A stretch of 64,000 nucleotides of DNA. Source: Neoceratodus forsteri (lineage: Eukaryota; Chordata; Ceratodontiformes; Ceratodontidae). A program made the position numbers and the translations under genes. The stretch is taken from assembly GCA_016271365.2 (NCBI GenBank), contig CM028129.1:462100501-462164500 (forward strand), written 5' to 3'. Positions 11,078-20,759 of this stretch are shown in pieces. The notes below the pieces were generated by a model that was given only the letters and a program-made list of their open reading frames with translations, was not told where the DNA came from and ran no database searches. How positions within the stretch are numbered: position 1 is the first letter of the stretch; each line of letters opens with the position of its first letter.

Positions 11078-11740
11078 ATGTGGTGGTCCAGACAGACTCA
11101 TGCTCCAGTGGTGGCAGTGACTAACATCAGTTCCAGTGGTGCTGGTGGTGGTGGTGGTCAGGGGTGGACAGACTCATGCTCAGTGATGGCAGTGGCTAAC
11201 ATCAGTCCGGTGGTGGTGGTGATGGTCCGGGGGCAGACAGACTCATGCTCAGTGGTGGCAATGGCTAATGTCAGTACCAGTGGTGGTGGTAGTGGTCTGG
11301 GGGGGCAGACAGACTCATGCTTAGTGGTGGCAGTGGCTAACATCAGTCCCGGTGGTGGTGGTGGTCCGGGGGGCAGCCAGACTCATACTCAGTGGTGGCA
11401 GTGGCTAACATCAGTCCCAGTGGTGGTGGTGGTCCAGGGGTGGACAGAGTCATGCTCAGTGGTGGCAGTGGCTAACATCAGTCCCAGTGGTGGTGGTGGT
11501 GGTGGTGATCCAGGGCTCAGACAGACTCATGCTCAGTGGTGGCAGTGGCTAACATCTGTCCCGGTGGTGGTGGTAGTGGTCCGGGGGGCAGACAGACTCA
11601 TGCTTAGTGGTGGCAGTGGCTAACGTTAGTCCCAGTGGTGGTGGTGGTGGTCCGGGGGCAGACAGACTCATGCTCAGTGGTGGCAGTGGCTAACATCATT
11701 CCCGGTGGTGGTGGTGGTGCTGGTCTGGGGTGACACACCG
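11078..11740 (+). repeat. ~70-bp GGT-rich minisatellite, about 9 units
   Basis: Each unit carries cagacagactcatgctcagt, ggtggcagtggctaacatca, then gtccc and a variable ggtggtggt run with a ccgggggg core. The marker gctaacatcag recurs about every 70 bp from 11119 to 11694. Units differ mainly in the length of the GGT run. A 181-codon plus-strand frame and its shadow run through the array because the unit length is often close to a multiple of three; there is no reason to regard it as a gene. Confidence 0.93.
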
Positions 11741-11757
11741 CCTTTTAACAACTTCAG

Positions 11758-12745
11758 TTATAACCTGCCAACATTAGCCACATCATCATCCTGATAAAGA
11801 AAGCTTCCCTCACAGTCATCTATGTCTGAATTCTGACCACTGGGAAATTCTTTCTCCATTGTGTCATCATCTACGTCCCTGGTGTGCCTTTTCAGGCAGC
11901 CACTGCCAGTGCCACCAGGACAGTCCATTTCCACATTACCAAAACCACCATGACTAGGCTGGGGTATGAATACTGAGGTTGCAGTCTGTGCTGATATGTG
12001 CCTCTCATTCATTTTAACGAATGTCCACAAACTAACATCTGCAGGACACAGGTTTGTCTGATGATCCCTGACTGTTGCACCTGCTGAGCTGGAATACCCT
12101 CTCAACACTTACACTGGAGGGTGGGCATGTAAGGTGCTTCAGTGCCACTGTAGTCAGCTCTGGCCATTCACTGACCCTTTCCACTCCAGTACAAAGAGGA
12201 TCTTCAGTTATTGTCAGATGCCTGTTTTCAGACAAATATGACTCAACCATTCTCTGTGCCACACTAAGTCCAGTTTTTGATGCATTGTCCTTTTCTCCCA
12301 ACTCATTTATTTCACAAATACCCACTTGGGACAAAGCCTACCAAAGCGGGTTGACGCCAGCCACTTGGATGACAGACCATCTGGAACTGCAGTCCCCTTC
12401 CCCTTGCAGGATATGCTTGACGGTCCTCCAGGTACACCTTCAGCTGGATTATGCTGCTGAGGTTTGCCGACCTTGGCACGTGACTTCTGTGCCCCATGAA
12501 CCAAGTGCACCAGTTGACCACTGATATTTTTACCTGTTCAGGCCCTCCCTCCAGTACTGACGCAATTCCACGTTTGTATCGTGGGTCCAGCATTGTTGCT
12601 ATGGCAAAGTTGTCACTACACTGAATGCTCACAATTTGATGATTCTGGTCGAATACTGTCGGCATGTGTTGCAGCAACATACTGCTACCACCATCTCTGG
12701 CAACATCACGGCCATGCTGTACATTCACCAATTCAGATGATCCAA
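11758..12745 (-). pseudogene. hAT transposase C-terminal fragment
   Basis: Read on the minus strand in several broken frames. The 12312-12791 frame contains ATMLDPRYKRG, matching the ATLLDPRFK-type block of hAT transposases. The 12032-12334 frame contains PELTTVALKHLTCPPSSVSV followed by ERVF, which is the hAT C-terminal dimerisation domain. The 11758-12108 frame continues with LCPADVSLWTFVKMNER, the usual end of that domain. At least two frameshifts separate the pieces, and the N-terminal BED finger and first catalytic residues are absent. On the upstream side it joins an L2 fragment near 12745. Inactive remnant. Confidence 0.8.
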
Positions 12746-13170
12746 CAAAATCTCCTATAAATAGCAGTTTTGTTTTTAATAGACCTGGCATTGCATAACA
12801 CCACCCGAGTAAGATGAGAATCTGAGGATGACCATGCTACGTGCCGACTACAAGCAGAACCCTTGGGTATGGGAACCAGACAGGGCGGACCCCTTTCCTG
12901 GACCCATTTCGCCCTTGGGTGTATCATTGTCCCCACTATCCCTATCTACCCACTCCTTTCCATTTCCTCTCCAGGCCCAACCCTCATCCTCCTCCTCTTT
13001 CTAACAATCCCCAGAGCCCTACACCGTCTGTACACCTCTGGTGATAGGGGAGGACAAAAAAAAGGACAGAGGTCCCTGAGCCTGGATGGGGAATAATACC
13101 CGACCGTCCTTATACCTTCCCAACACATATTTACCACACTAAACAAATACCAGTAAATAAACAACCCCAA
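12745..13170 (-). pseudogene. L2 LINE ORF2 N-terminal fragment
   Basis: The minus-strand frame 12733-12936 contains ERGPPCLVPIPKGSA and VLCNARSIKNKTAI, matching the start of the endonuclease domain of the L2 element at 55412 (ERGSSCLVSIPKGTT, VLCNARSIINKTAI). Upstream sequence to about 13170 is basic and probably part of the same element. No reverse transcriptase follows: the fragment is cut by the hAT piece. Confidence 0.75.
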
Positions 13171-13454
13171 AATACAGATTTAACCCACACCCAAACAAAC
13201 AATACTCAAATACTCTAATAAACGTCCACAAAAACTAAACAAATACAACACCCTATATAACAATTTAACAACAGAATATAACAGAGAATCTTTCATAGAT
13301 CCAAGTCCAGTGCACAGAAAGAGGCAAAAAACTGCCAGTTCCCAATGAGAAATACAGAGTAAAAAACTGAGAGTCACAGATTAATCAAAGCGCAGGGTCG
13401 GCCAAAAGGTAATTCACCCCCTCTCACAGGTGAAAAACAAAGTCAACAGATAGT
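13171..13454. other. Spacer with nothing recognised
   Basis: A-rich plus strand, no coding domain. It lies between the L2 fragment and the 3' end of CR1 copy 1 and may be part of either. Confidence 0.3.
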
Positions 13455-14185
13455 AAATGACAGGCCTCATAGAAACATAGAATTTGATGGCAGATAAGGA
13501 CCGCTTGGCCCACCCAGTCTGCCTATTTCCCTACCTACTGGATAAGCTGCAGATCCTAGTTAACCAGCAGCCTACTTCTTCCTACCCCCACCCCCTAGAA
13601 TTGCCTTATGACTGTCCCATGCATGCTTGAATTCCACCACTGTTTTTGACTCCACAACCTCCTCGAAGTCGTTCCATGCATCCACAACCCTCTCTGTGAA
13701 AAAATACTTCCTTAAATTACCTCTGAGCAGCCCCCCATCTCTTCAAATTGTGCCCCTTGTTCTTGCAGACAACTTTTTTGAAAGATGCTACCCTTTTTGG
13801 ACTTTGTTGATTCCCTTGAGGTACTTGAAAGTTTCTATCATGTCCCCCCTCCTCCTTTCCTCGAGGCTATACATATTAAGCTCCTTAAGTCTCTCTTCAT
13901 ATGTCTTCCGGTGCAGACTGCACCATTTTAGTGCCCTCCTCTGGACAGCTTCCATCCTGTCTATGTCTTTGCGAGATTGGGTCTCCAGAACTGCGCGAGT
14001 ACTCCAGATGGGGTCTCACCAGCTGTCTGTACAGAGAGGATAATAACGTCCTGTTTTCTACTGGTGATGCCTCTCCCTATGCATCCCAGTATCCCCCAAC
14101 CCTCCTTCCTGCCCTCTCACATTGCTTAGCCCACCTTTAGGTCATCTGATATGACTACCCCTAGTTCCATTCCATTTTGTTGTTG

Positions 14186-14777
14186 TTAGTATCTCACCCC
14201 CCCATTGTGTACTCTTCCCTGGGTTTTGTTTCCCAGGTGCATTACCTCACACTTCTTAGCATTGAATCTAAGCTGCCATACATTTGACCATTCCTCTAAC
14301 CTTGCCAAGTCCCTTCTCATCCTTTCCACCCCACCTTGTGCATCAACTCTGTTGCAGATCTTTGTGTCATCTGCAAAGAGACATACTTTTCCTTCCAGTC
14401 CCTCTGCAATGTTGCTTATAAAGACATTGAAGAGGACCGGTCCTAATACTGAATACTGAACCCTGCGGTACCCCACTAGTAACCTCCCTTTCTTCAGAGT
14501 GGACTCCATTTACTATTACTCTCTGTGTCCTATTCTCCAGCCAATTCTTTACCCAGGCTGTCATCTTGGGACCCACTCCCAGGCTGGCTAACTTGTATAT
14601 TAATCTTCTGTGTGGGACTGTGTCAAATGCCTTGCTAAAATCTAGGTAGACCATGTCCACAGCCCCTCCCTGATCTACTACTTTGGTCACCCAGTCAAAG
14701 AAATCTATCAGATTCATCTGGCATGACCTTTTGCCTTTGTATGGCTTGACTCTATTGCTGTGTTTATTGTGAACCAT
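14186..14777 (-). pseudogene. CR1 ORF2 reverse transcriptase, partial
   Basis: RT domain in two frames. The first piece (14777-14367) has [30 protein letters not shown] (first catalytic Asp) and [10 protein letters not shown] frameshift follows, and the second piece (14509-14186) has LGPVLFNVFISNI and LFADDTKI, the FADD catalytic motif with its two Asp residues, then WQLRFNAKKCEVMH. The N-terminal part of the RT, before the GRSCQ-type motif, is missing, so the enzyme could not be made. LINE RTs copy the element's RNA at the target nick. Confidence 0.88.
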
Positions 14778-15445
14778 ACTGTTCGATGGTCGCTAGTTCC
14801 CAGATGGCTACCCACTTCTACATCTCTGATCCTCTCTCCATCTCCATTTCAGAGTACCAGGTCTAAGATTGTTCCCTCTCGAGTGGGCTCCAATACTAGT
14901 TGTCTAAGGCATGCCCCCTGTAGGGCATCTAGAATAACCCCACTCTTCGAAGTGGCTGCTGCAACTGCACTCCAGTTAACATCTGGCATATTCAGATCAC
15001 CCATCAGCAATATCTCCCCTTTTTCTGCCATTCTAAGTATACTTTCTATCATTTCCTTGTCCATTTCCTCCCTCTGAGAAGGTGGTCTGTATGCAACCCC
15101 TGTGTGGATTGTGGTGCCATTGCCTGTCTCCAAATTTACCCACGGTGCTTCTTCTTCTCCCTGTTTACCCTTTTGTTCTGTTGCTTTGATTCCTTCCCTT
15201 ATGTAAAGAGCTACTCCTCCTCCTTTTTTACCCTCCCTGTCCCTCCTGTAGATAGTGTATCCTGGTATGTTTACATCCCAGTCATGGTTGAGTGTGTACC
15301 ATGTTTCTGTGACTGCCACGATATCCAGATGTTCCTCCTCCATCAAGGCCACTAATTCAGGAAGCTTGTTACCCAGACTACGGGCATTGGTACTCATTGT
15401 TCTCCATTTTTTGATGGCTTTACCTTCTGTTGCAGCATCCCCCAC
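14778..15445 (-). pseudogene. CR1 ORF2 AP-type endonuclease, partial
   Basis: The minus-strand frame starts near 15445 and shows STNARSLGNKLPEL (catalytic Asn), DIVAVTETW (catalytic Glu), GGGVALYIRE, VAYRPPS, LLMGDLNMPDVNWS (the GDxN motif) and, after an in-frame stop at about 14849, LGTSDHRTVWFTI with the SDH motif. A TGA replaces a probable Trp codon in LDLVL-W-NGDGER. The domain is otherwise well preserved. Immediately after the SDH motif the sequence jumps to the middle of the RT. Confidence 0.88.
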
Positions 15446-15566
15446 TGACCTTTCTACCTCGGTCTTTTTCTCATTTAGTACCCTGTTTTGTAGGGAGAGG
15501 CTGGGATTTTCCTGCTGCTTATCAGTGCCTCCCCTTGACTAGTTTAAAAGCTTGCCAATGAAGCAT

Positions 15567-16532
15567 TTAAACCGATTGCTCAAAGACTTGTTCCTTCCTG
15601 GACAGATGCAGACCATCCTGCCAGTATAGGCTGGTGTCCCTCAGATGGAACCCCAGTCCCCAATGAAGCCAAACCCCTGTGCTCACACCATTTTTCCAAC
15701 CATTCATTAAACTGCATGGTGCAAAGTACCCTGCCTCCCCATGCCATTGACAGGCAGCACCTCTGGAAGGATCACATGTGTCTACTTGTCTTAGGCCCCT
15801 CCTCAACTCAACAAAGTCCTCCTGCACTGCTCTAATCTCATGATGAGCCGAGTCATTTGTCCCTAGGTGGACAATGATGTCAGCTCAGACTCCGTGCAGC
15901 TGTTGTCATGATCCTGAGGTGCGCTTCCTGTTCCTCCAAGTCCATGGCACCAGGCAGGCACCTTACTTCAGTTTTCCTGCTCCCCAGTTCTATCCCCAAC
16001 AATTGGTCCCCACAGGGCTGCTTCCCTTTCCTGTGGTGTCCTCTGCCTCCTTCCTGTGGGCCTCCCTTGTGACAGTTGTCCTCAGTCTCCTTAGTCTCCT
16101 CTGTAGGTGCATCCATAGGGAAGCTATGCTCCCCAGAATGGTGTATGGATTGTGGAGTGGAACAACTGACTGGGTGTGCCTCTATTCCACCATCCTCACC
16201 CTCCCTGAACCCACTGTGGTCCAACTGCTGTGCTTTCTTTGCAACCTCTGAGGAAGTGGTGGTGGCTCTGGTGCTCACTGGATGGGGGAGGTTCCCTTCC
16301 TACTGTCCAGTGTGGCCTGGGGGAAGGTTCCCTTACTACTGTCCAGTGTGGTCTGAAGATGGGCAACTTCCTCCCTCAGAGCAGAGAGTTGTCTGCAAAT
16401 AGGACAGCATATCAGCCTCCAGAAAGACTCCCGGAAGACTGCTGCCCCACAACCATTACATTGCACTACTCCCCACTCTTTACTGGTCACGGAATATACC
16501 CTGGAGCTCTCACCTCCAAAGAAAGGTAGCAC
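15567..16532 (-). pseudogene. CR1 ORF1: zinc finger, coiled coil and SGNH esterase, broken
   Basis: The N-terminal frame (16532-16275) has Cys-x2-Cys (CNGCGAAVF) and a second Cys-x2-Cys (CPICRQLSALREEVAHLQ) leading into a short coiled coil. The next frame (16278-15880) ends in the first esterase block, reading GDQLLGIELGSRKTEVRCLP where CR1 esterases normally have GDS; the nucleophile Ser appears lost. A frameshift near 15885 leads to IIVHLGTNDSAHHEIRAVQE (the GTND block), and the last part ends LYWQDGLHLSRKE, the Asp-x2-His block. CR1 ORF1 proteins bind RNA and carry this esterase, whose role in retrotransposition is still unclear. At least one frameshift and the Ser change make this copy inactive. 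Confidence 0.85.
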
Positions 16533-16803
16533 TGTTTAGACTCCCTCATGGACTCTCACTTCCACTTGAGAGTCAAAGAAGACCCAAATAATGATCATAA
16601 ATCCCAGGAAAAGTACATATAGTTTACAGCTGAAAACAAAACTCACTGTGAGATCCAGGTCAGAGAGCAAGGAAAACTAGTAAGGGCACCCAGGAATCCG
16701 ACGACTGTCTCTAGACAGTAGACAGGCCGGGCATCCAGTGACAGAAACCAAGTTTCCTCTGTAAACATAAATTTTGTCATTTCTTGACTTTTGTCCTCCA
16801 AGT

Positions 16804-17160
16804 TCAAAGTAAAACTGCATCTTTGTCCACACAGGTAGGATTACTCAGATCTTTAGTAGAAATACAGACATCACTGATGTCCTCATATGAATCTCCATTC
16901 AAAAGGTCCTTTTCTTGCTTTTTAGCCTGTGGCATGTCCATGAAAGGAGAGAAGTCCTGCTCTCCCTTCACATCATCGCTTCCTCCTCCTCCTGTGTCCG
17001 GCTGTGAACTGGGTCCCTCCATCCCACCGGCAGGAAGTGACAGCACCCCTGCAGGCAGAGTAGGGGAATTTCCTCGGTGCCCAGGCCAAATTTCCCCTCA
17101 TTCACTAAAAATACCACCAACATCATAATCTGGTTCAGGTCCGTCGGCATGCATCTGTAT
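16804..17160 (-). pseudogene. Tx1-like ORF1 N-terminal remnant (copy 1)
   Basis: The minus-strand frame has GMEGPSSQPDTGGGGSDDVK, KKQEKDLLNGDSYEDISDV and STKDLSNPTCVDKDAVLL. The same protein is found at 37046-36800, where it precedes a Tx1-type ORF1 with zinc knuckles. In copy 1 the rest of the ORF is missing, replaced by CR1 at about 16690. Low-complexity acidic N-termini are common in these ORF1 proteins, so function is inferred from the neighbour only. Confidence 0.55.
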
Positions 17161-17164
17161 CCCC

Positions 17165-17245
17165 CATCCCCTGGGTTGTGCCTGAAAATAGGCAAGAATT
17201 TGTCTAGTGCACTTACCCAGTCAACAAAAACTAAATAAAGAAATG
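17165..17245 (+). mobile_element. Truncated SINE 3' tail
   Basis: Plus-strand tgcctgaaaataggcaag ... ctagtgcacttacccagtca followed by acaaaaactaaataaa matches the 3' end of the SINE at 48559 (gcacttgtgcctagtgggcc, tacctggtt). It lies at the same place as 37190-37270 in X copy 2, so it predates the duplication. Confidence 0.6.
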
Positions 17246-17696
17246 TTAACATGTAGTGTAAAAATGTTCATACCTCAGTAAACAAGCATTTGTCAATGCC
17301 GAATGTTGCTTGCTTATATGTTTTGTTTGGGTATTTGGAAGTGAAAGTACCATGCCTAAGAACTGTCAGCAAGGGTCAGAAGCTCATGCTGCCTGACCGT
17401 AGACCATTTTCCACTTTTCTCCCCTTTGCGGAGTGCAGATGAGCAATGACACTTAGGCACAGCGTGCCAATGTCTGACACACTCTGCTCCCTTTACTACA
17501 CCACTCTAGTAGCACCCCTGGTCATTACCAGGGGCTGTTACAGAGCAGTGGGTCCTTGGATCCCACCCTAGGATAGGAGAGGAGTTCTCCGGATGCTAAA
17601 TCCTATCCCTCTCCTGCTGACCCCATGCGGGCTGGGCTCACAATGGAACCCAGTTTGCCAGCGTGGCGCGAGGTGTGGCATCCAGCACCCCAACCC

Positions 17697-19230
17697 TCAG
17701 CTCCAGTGGGCCAGCAGTAATGCTGCCTTTAATACTCCCCTTCCCTTCCTGTTCCAGTGTACCCTGTCCCCCGCGTACAAGTCACTATTCCCCCCAGACC
17801 CTACCCAGTTAGTTACTAACCCATAATGTTTGGTGTGGCACCAATTCCTCAGCCACTCATTGAACTCCTCAAGCCTACCCTTCCTCCCCATGCTTGCACA
17901 TGATACCGGAAGTACCTCAAAGAATGCCGACTTCCCCACCGCTTCACACTGCCTGTCCAACTACTCGAACCTCCCCCTCACTACTTCCACAGTGTCCCCT
18001 GCCAAGTCATTCATATGCACATGCAACAGTAAATGAGGTTTCTTCCTCCCCCTCACTGCACGCTAGAGCAGTGCCTGCCCTTCCCCTATTGCAGTCAACC
18101 TGGGGACAGCTTCAACCCAAATACGACTGTGCCTTTCCCCCTCTCTGCCCCATCTCACCCATTTCAGTATAGAATCCCACAGGAAAAGTACCCCCCATCC
18201 CTTACCCCCTTTCCCTTCTAATGCCCCTTCCACCACCCCAGTGTTAATTCTTCCCTGCCTCTTACCCCACCAGATGCACCCTCTGTGACTTCTGTATCTG
18301 TACCCCCTACTTCTGCCTCACCCCTTTTCCCTGCCTTATTCCTCCCATTCCCCTGGAACCCCTTCCTAGCCTGACTACTTTCTACTGTGCTTCCCATGTT
18401 GACCTCTCCTCCTCCACTGCTGATTTTAAACCCCTTTCCTATCCACGCTGTTGTCGATTTAGAGCTCCCATTCCCTTCTACCCCAATAGTGATGCCCCTC
18501 GCATCCTTCCCCTTCCCATAGCCTTCTCTTCTCTAGTCACCACCCCTCCTTCCTTAATAGCTCCCTTCTACCCTTTCATCCTCACTATCTCTTCCCCTAG
18601 CTGTTGCCATCCCTCTCATGCCCCGCTTGTCCTCCCCCCTTCAGTATGTTCCTGCTCCCCTCTCTCTCCCATAGCAGGAAGTTTGAATCTATTTCTAGTC
18701 AATACCCCTCTACATCTCTTCCCTATCAGTTCCCCCTCCTACTTGTTCCCCTCCATGCCATCCCCGGTCCCTCCCTACCGCAACCATCTGCTCTCTCCTG
18801 GTACTCCTTGTGGTCTCTTCCTCCCCATCAGGGGCCCCCCTTGCCTCAGGCACCCCTCCCTTCTTCTGTCTTTTCTCTCAGTCCCTCTGATACTGGCAGT
18901 CAGTTTCCTCCAAGTTGTTCTTCACCACCTCTTTTGCCATCCCCTATCCCCCCCAGGATGCCTACCAAACTCATCTGCCCTGCCACTTAGACTCCTCCTA
19001 ACCTCCACAGTTCCTCCTCAAACTAGCTGAGTTATCTACAGACCATACACCTCCCATCCTCCGAGCCCAGTCCAGGATCATGGTGGACCCACACCCTGTA
19101 CAGCCCACCACCCTTCCAAAGATGCCCACCCTATTGACATGTGACACCTGCATCATTTGGCCCCCATCTTATGTTATGGGCTCTTGCTACCCGGTTCTGT
19201 ACCCTACTACAACTATTAGGCCCTATTTAC
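17697..19230 (-). pseudogene. Family X ORF: zinc finger, coiled coil and SGNH-type esterase (copy 1)
   Basis: Read on the minus strand with frameshifts. Near 19130-19040 a Cys-x2-Cys pair (GCTGCGS in copy 2) and a second pair (CMVCR) precede LREEL-type coiled-coil sequence. A long Pro/Gly/Lys-rich middle (about 19000-18200) is poorly conserved. The esterase section follows: LLLHVHMNDLAGDTVEVV (an x-x-ND block in place of GTND), LEEFNEWLRNWCHTKHYGL, and DRVHWNRKGRGVLKAALLLA with the Asp-x2-His block. The TGA stop at 17697 is shared with copy 2, so it is the native end. Architecture matches CR1/L2-type ORF1 proteins. No reverse transcriptase follows. An enzyme acting on an ester or acyl group is inferred from the fold motifs only. 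Confidence 0.65.
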
Positions 19231-19439
19231 TCAAATTCCTGGCCCCCCCACACTGGTCCCCTACTGCCCTTGCCGACCGGTGAATTCAGATCTCAAATCT
19301 CATCCACTAAATACTAGCCAATACTGTAGCAATCCTAAAAGACTCATGTCCATTTTTCACCCTCAGCTACCATAATTTTGTTCTCAGCTCTCATAGGTTT
19401 CACTTAGCCCAGTTAGAAACCTATTGCACTCCAAGTATT

Positions 19440-19560
19440 ACTCAGCTCAGTTAGAAAAACAGAACAAATAAATATGTATTATTACAGCAATTATAACTGG
19501 TATAGCTCAGTTAGAGAAATAAACAGAACTAAATCTGTATCATTACAGCAATCCTAAAAG
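19440..19560 (+). repeat. Short tandem duplication in X leader (copy 1)
   Basis: Two copies of a ~65-bp unit: agctcagttagaaaaacaga then tatgtattattacagcaat, and again tagctcagttagagaaataa then ctgtatcattacagcaatcc. The same pair is at 39450-39570 in copy 2. Confidence 0.7.
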
Positions 19561-19649
19561 TATCCAATCATTGCTTGTCTCCACTCCAGAGACCCTGCTG
19601 TAATATAGGACCACAGAGACCCTGGGTGGGAGGGTGGGCAACTCTAAAG

Positions 19650-20400
19650 TCCTGGCAGGCTACATTGAGCTCGCTCACTCCCCCTCTCTCACTCACTACT
19701 TCCTGTTTCTCCAGTGCTGCAGGCTGCCCTTTTGTACTAGGCTCCTGCCTGCTTTGGCTCCTTTTTCTGCCCACAAAGAAATCCACAGCAGTCCCAACAG
19801 AGCTCCATTAAGCTTGCTCACTCCCCCTCTCACTCATCCGTTCTATTTCTCCCAGCACTGCAGGCTGCCCTTTTGTACTAAGGCTCCTGCCTGCATTGGT
19901 GCCTTTCTGCTCTACAAATAAATCCACAGCAGTTCATGACAGGCTCCGTTGAGCTTACCCACTCCCCTCTCTCACTTGCTTATTCTGTTTCTCCTGGTGC
20001 TGCAGGCTGCCCCTTTTGTACCGGACTCCTGCCTGTGTTGGCGCCTTTTACCTGCTCACCAAAGAAATCCAGCAGCAGTCCTGACAGAGTTCCATTGAGC
20101 TCGACTCAGTCACTCCTCCTCCCTCACTCACTCGTTCTGTTTCTCCTGGCACTGCAGGATGCCCTTTTGTCCTGGACTCCTGCCTGTGTTGCTGCCTTTT
20201 TCTGCCCACAGAGAAATCTGCAGCAGTCCCAACAGAGCTCCATTGAGCTCACTCTCTCCTCCTCCTCTGTCACTTACTCGTTCTGTTTCTCTTAGCACTG
20301 CAGGCTGCCCTTTTGTACTGGGCTCCTGCCTGTATTGGTGCCTTTTCTGCCACAGAGAAATCCACACGCAGTCCTGGCAGAGCTCAGTTGAGCTCGTTCA
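19650..20400 (+). repeat. 141-bp tandem monomers, 5 units (X copy 1)
   Basis: Units contain agctccattgagcttgctca, ctccc, ctctcac, gtttctcctggtgctgcagg, ctgcccttttgtac, tgggctcctgcc, tggtgcctttttctgcccac and aaagaaatcc. The marker ctgcaggctgccc recurs near 19726, 19859, 20000, 20151 and 20298 (spacing 133-151). On the minus strand the array lies directly upstream of the X ORF, the position of promoter monomers in rodent L1 elements; that role is inference. Open frames through the array arise because 141 is divisible by three. Confidence 0.9.
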
Positions 20401-20445
20401 TGCCCCTCTCCTAAGCTTGATCTTATCTGTCTCAAACACTGATTT

Positions 20446-20740
20446 CCCACAGCGACCACACTATTCTGTGCCAGAAGTGAAGAAAAACATTTAGGGCAGG
20501 ATGTGAAAAATGAAGTTATACTGTTCATGAGGAGATGAGAAAAATGGCAGTGTTGAAAATCCAGCATGAAAATATTACAAATCTGCAAAGTTACAAAGTG
20601 CGTGGAAACTGCCATAATACACTTGTAACACAGTCATTATGGACTTTCGTCACAAATTTTCAGCAAGAGCATTTTAGGACCTCTTCTCATGAACAGTGTC
20701 ACTGTCATTTCTTAATCTATCCCGAACACTGATTTCCCAC
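20446..20740 (+). repeat. 295-bp repeat unit A (X copy 1)
   Basis: One complete unit, from ccacagcgaccacactattc through gcaggatgtgaaaaatga, gtgttgaaaatccagcatga, tcacaaattttcagcaagag and tcatgaacagtgtcactgtc to gatttcccac. The next unit in the array starts at 26500, after a 5.76-kb insertion. Related units are at 40875-41152 and, inverted, at 60940-62850. Confidence 0.85.
20733..20740 (+). repeat. 8-bp target-site duplication, left copy
   Basis: The 8-mer tttcccac precedes the hAT-like element and is repeated exactly at 26500-26507. Confidence 0.8.
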
Positions 20741-20759
20741 CAGTACTGTAGGAAGGGTG

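Larger units (their letters stand above)
13455..16690 (-). mobile_element. CR1 LINE, copy 1 (near full span, internally deleted)
   Basis: Minus-strand element with 3' end at about 13455-13500 (the reverse complement of catagaaacatagaatttga, shared with three other copies at 42830, 43950 and 42826). It then has, in transcription order from the 5' end, ORF1 (16532-15567), the ORF2 endonuclease (15445-14800) and part of the reverse transcriptase (14777-14186), followed by a 3' UTR of about 0.7 kb. About 1 kb between endonuclease and RT is missing relative to the family. The 5' boundary near 16690 is where similarity between the two X copies begins, so it is approximate. Confidence 0.85.
16690..20740 (-). 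mobile_element. Family X copy 1, part before the hAT insertion, with adjoining Tx1-like ORF1 remnant
   Basis: This stretch aligns nearly end to end with 36660-41152, about 20 kb away in the same orientation. On the minus strand the order is 295-bp unit (20740-20446), 141-bp monomers (20400-19650), a leader with ctcagttagagaaataaaca repeats (19540-19440), an ORF for zinc finger and SGNH esterase (19230-17697), a 3' region to about 17270, a SINE tail and part of a Tx1-like ORF1. The rest of the X element, beyond the hAT insertion, continues at 26500-27870. X was named here; I know of no published name. Confidence 0.7.

Noticed and set aside
11078..11623. 181-codon plus-strand frame rich in Gly, Ser and Val
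   Set aside because: It is the direct translation of the 70-bp GGT-rich minisatellite, and the opposite strand is open too. No start context or domain.
13627..14043. Plus-strand frames of 79-138 codons
   Set aside because: Antisense of the CR1 3' UTR and RT.
18170..19030. Plus-strand Pro/Ser/Leu-rich frames of 110-130 codons
   Set aside because: Antisense of the X ORF; the C-rich strand rarely has stops.
19575..20367. Similar repeat-rich frames on both strands
   Set aside because: Same cause: the monomer array of X copy 1.
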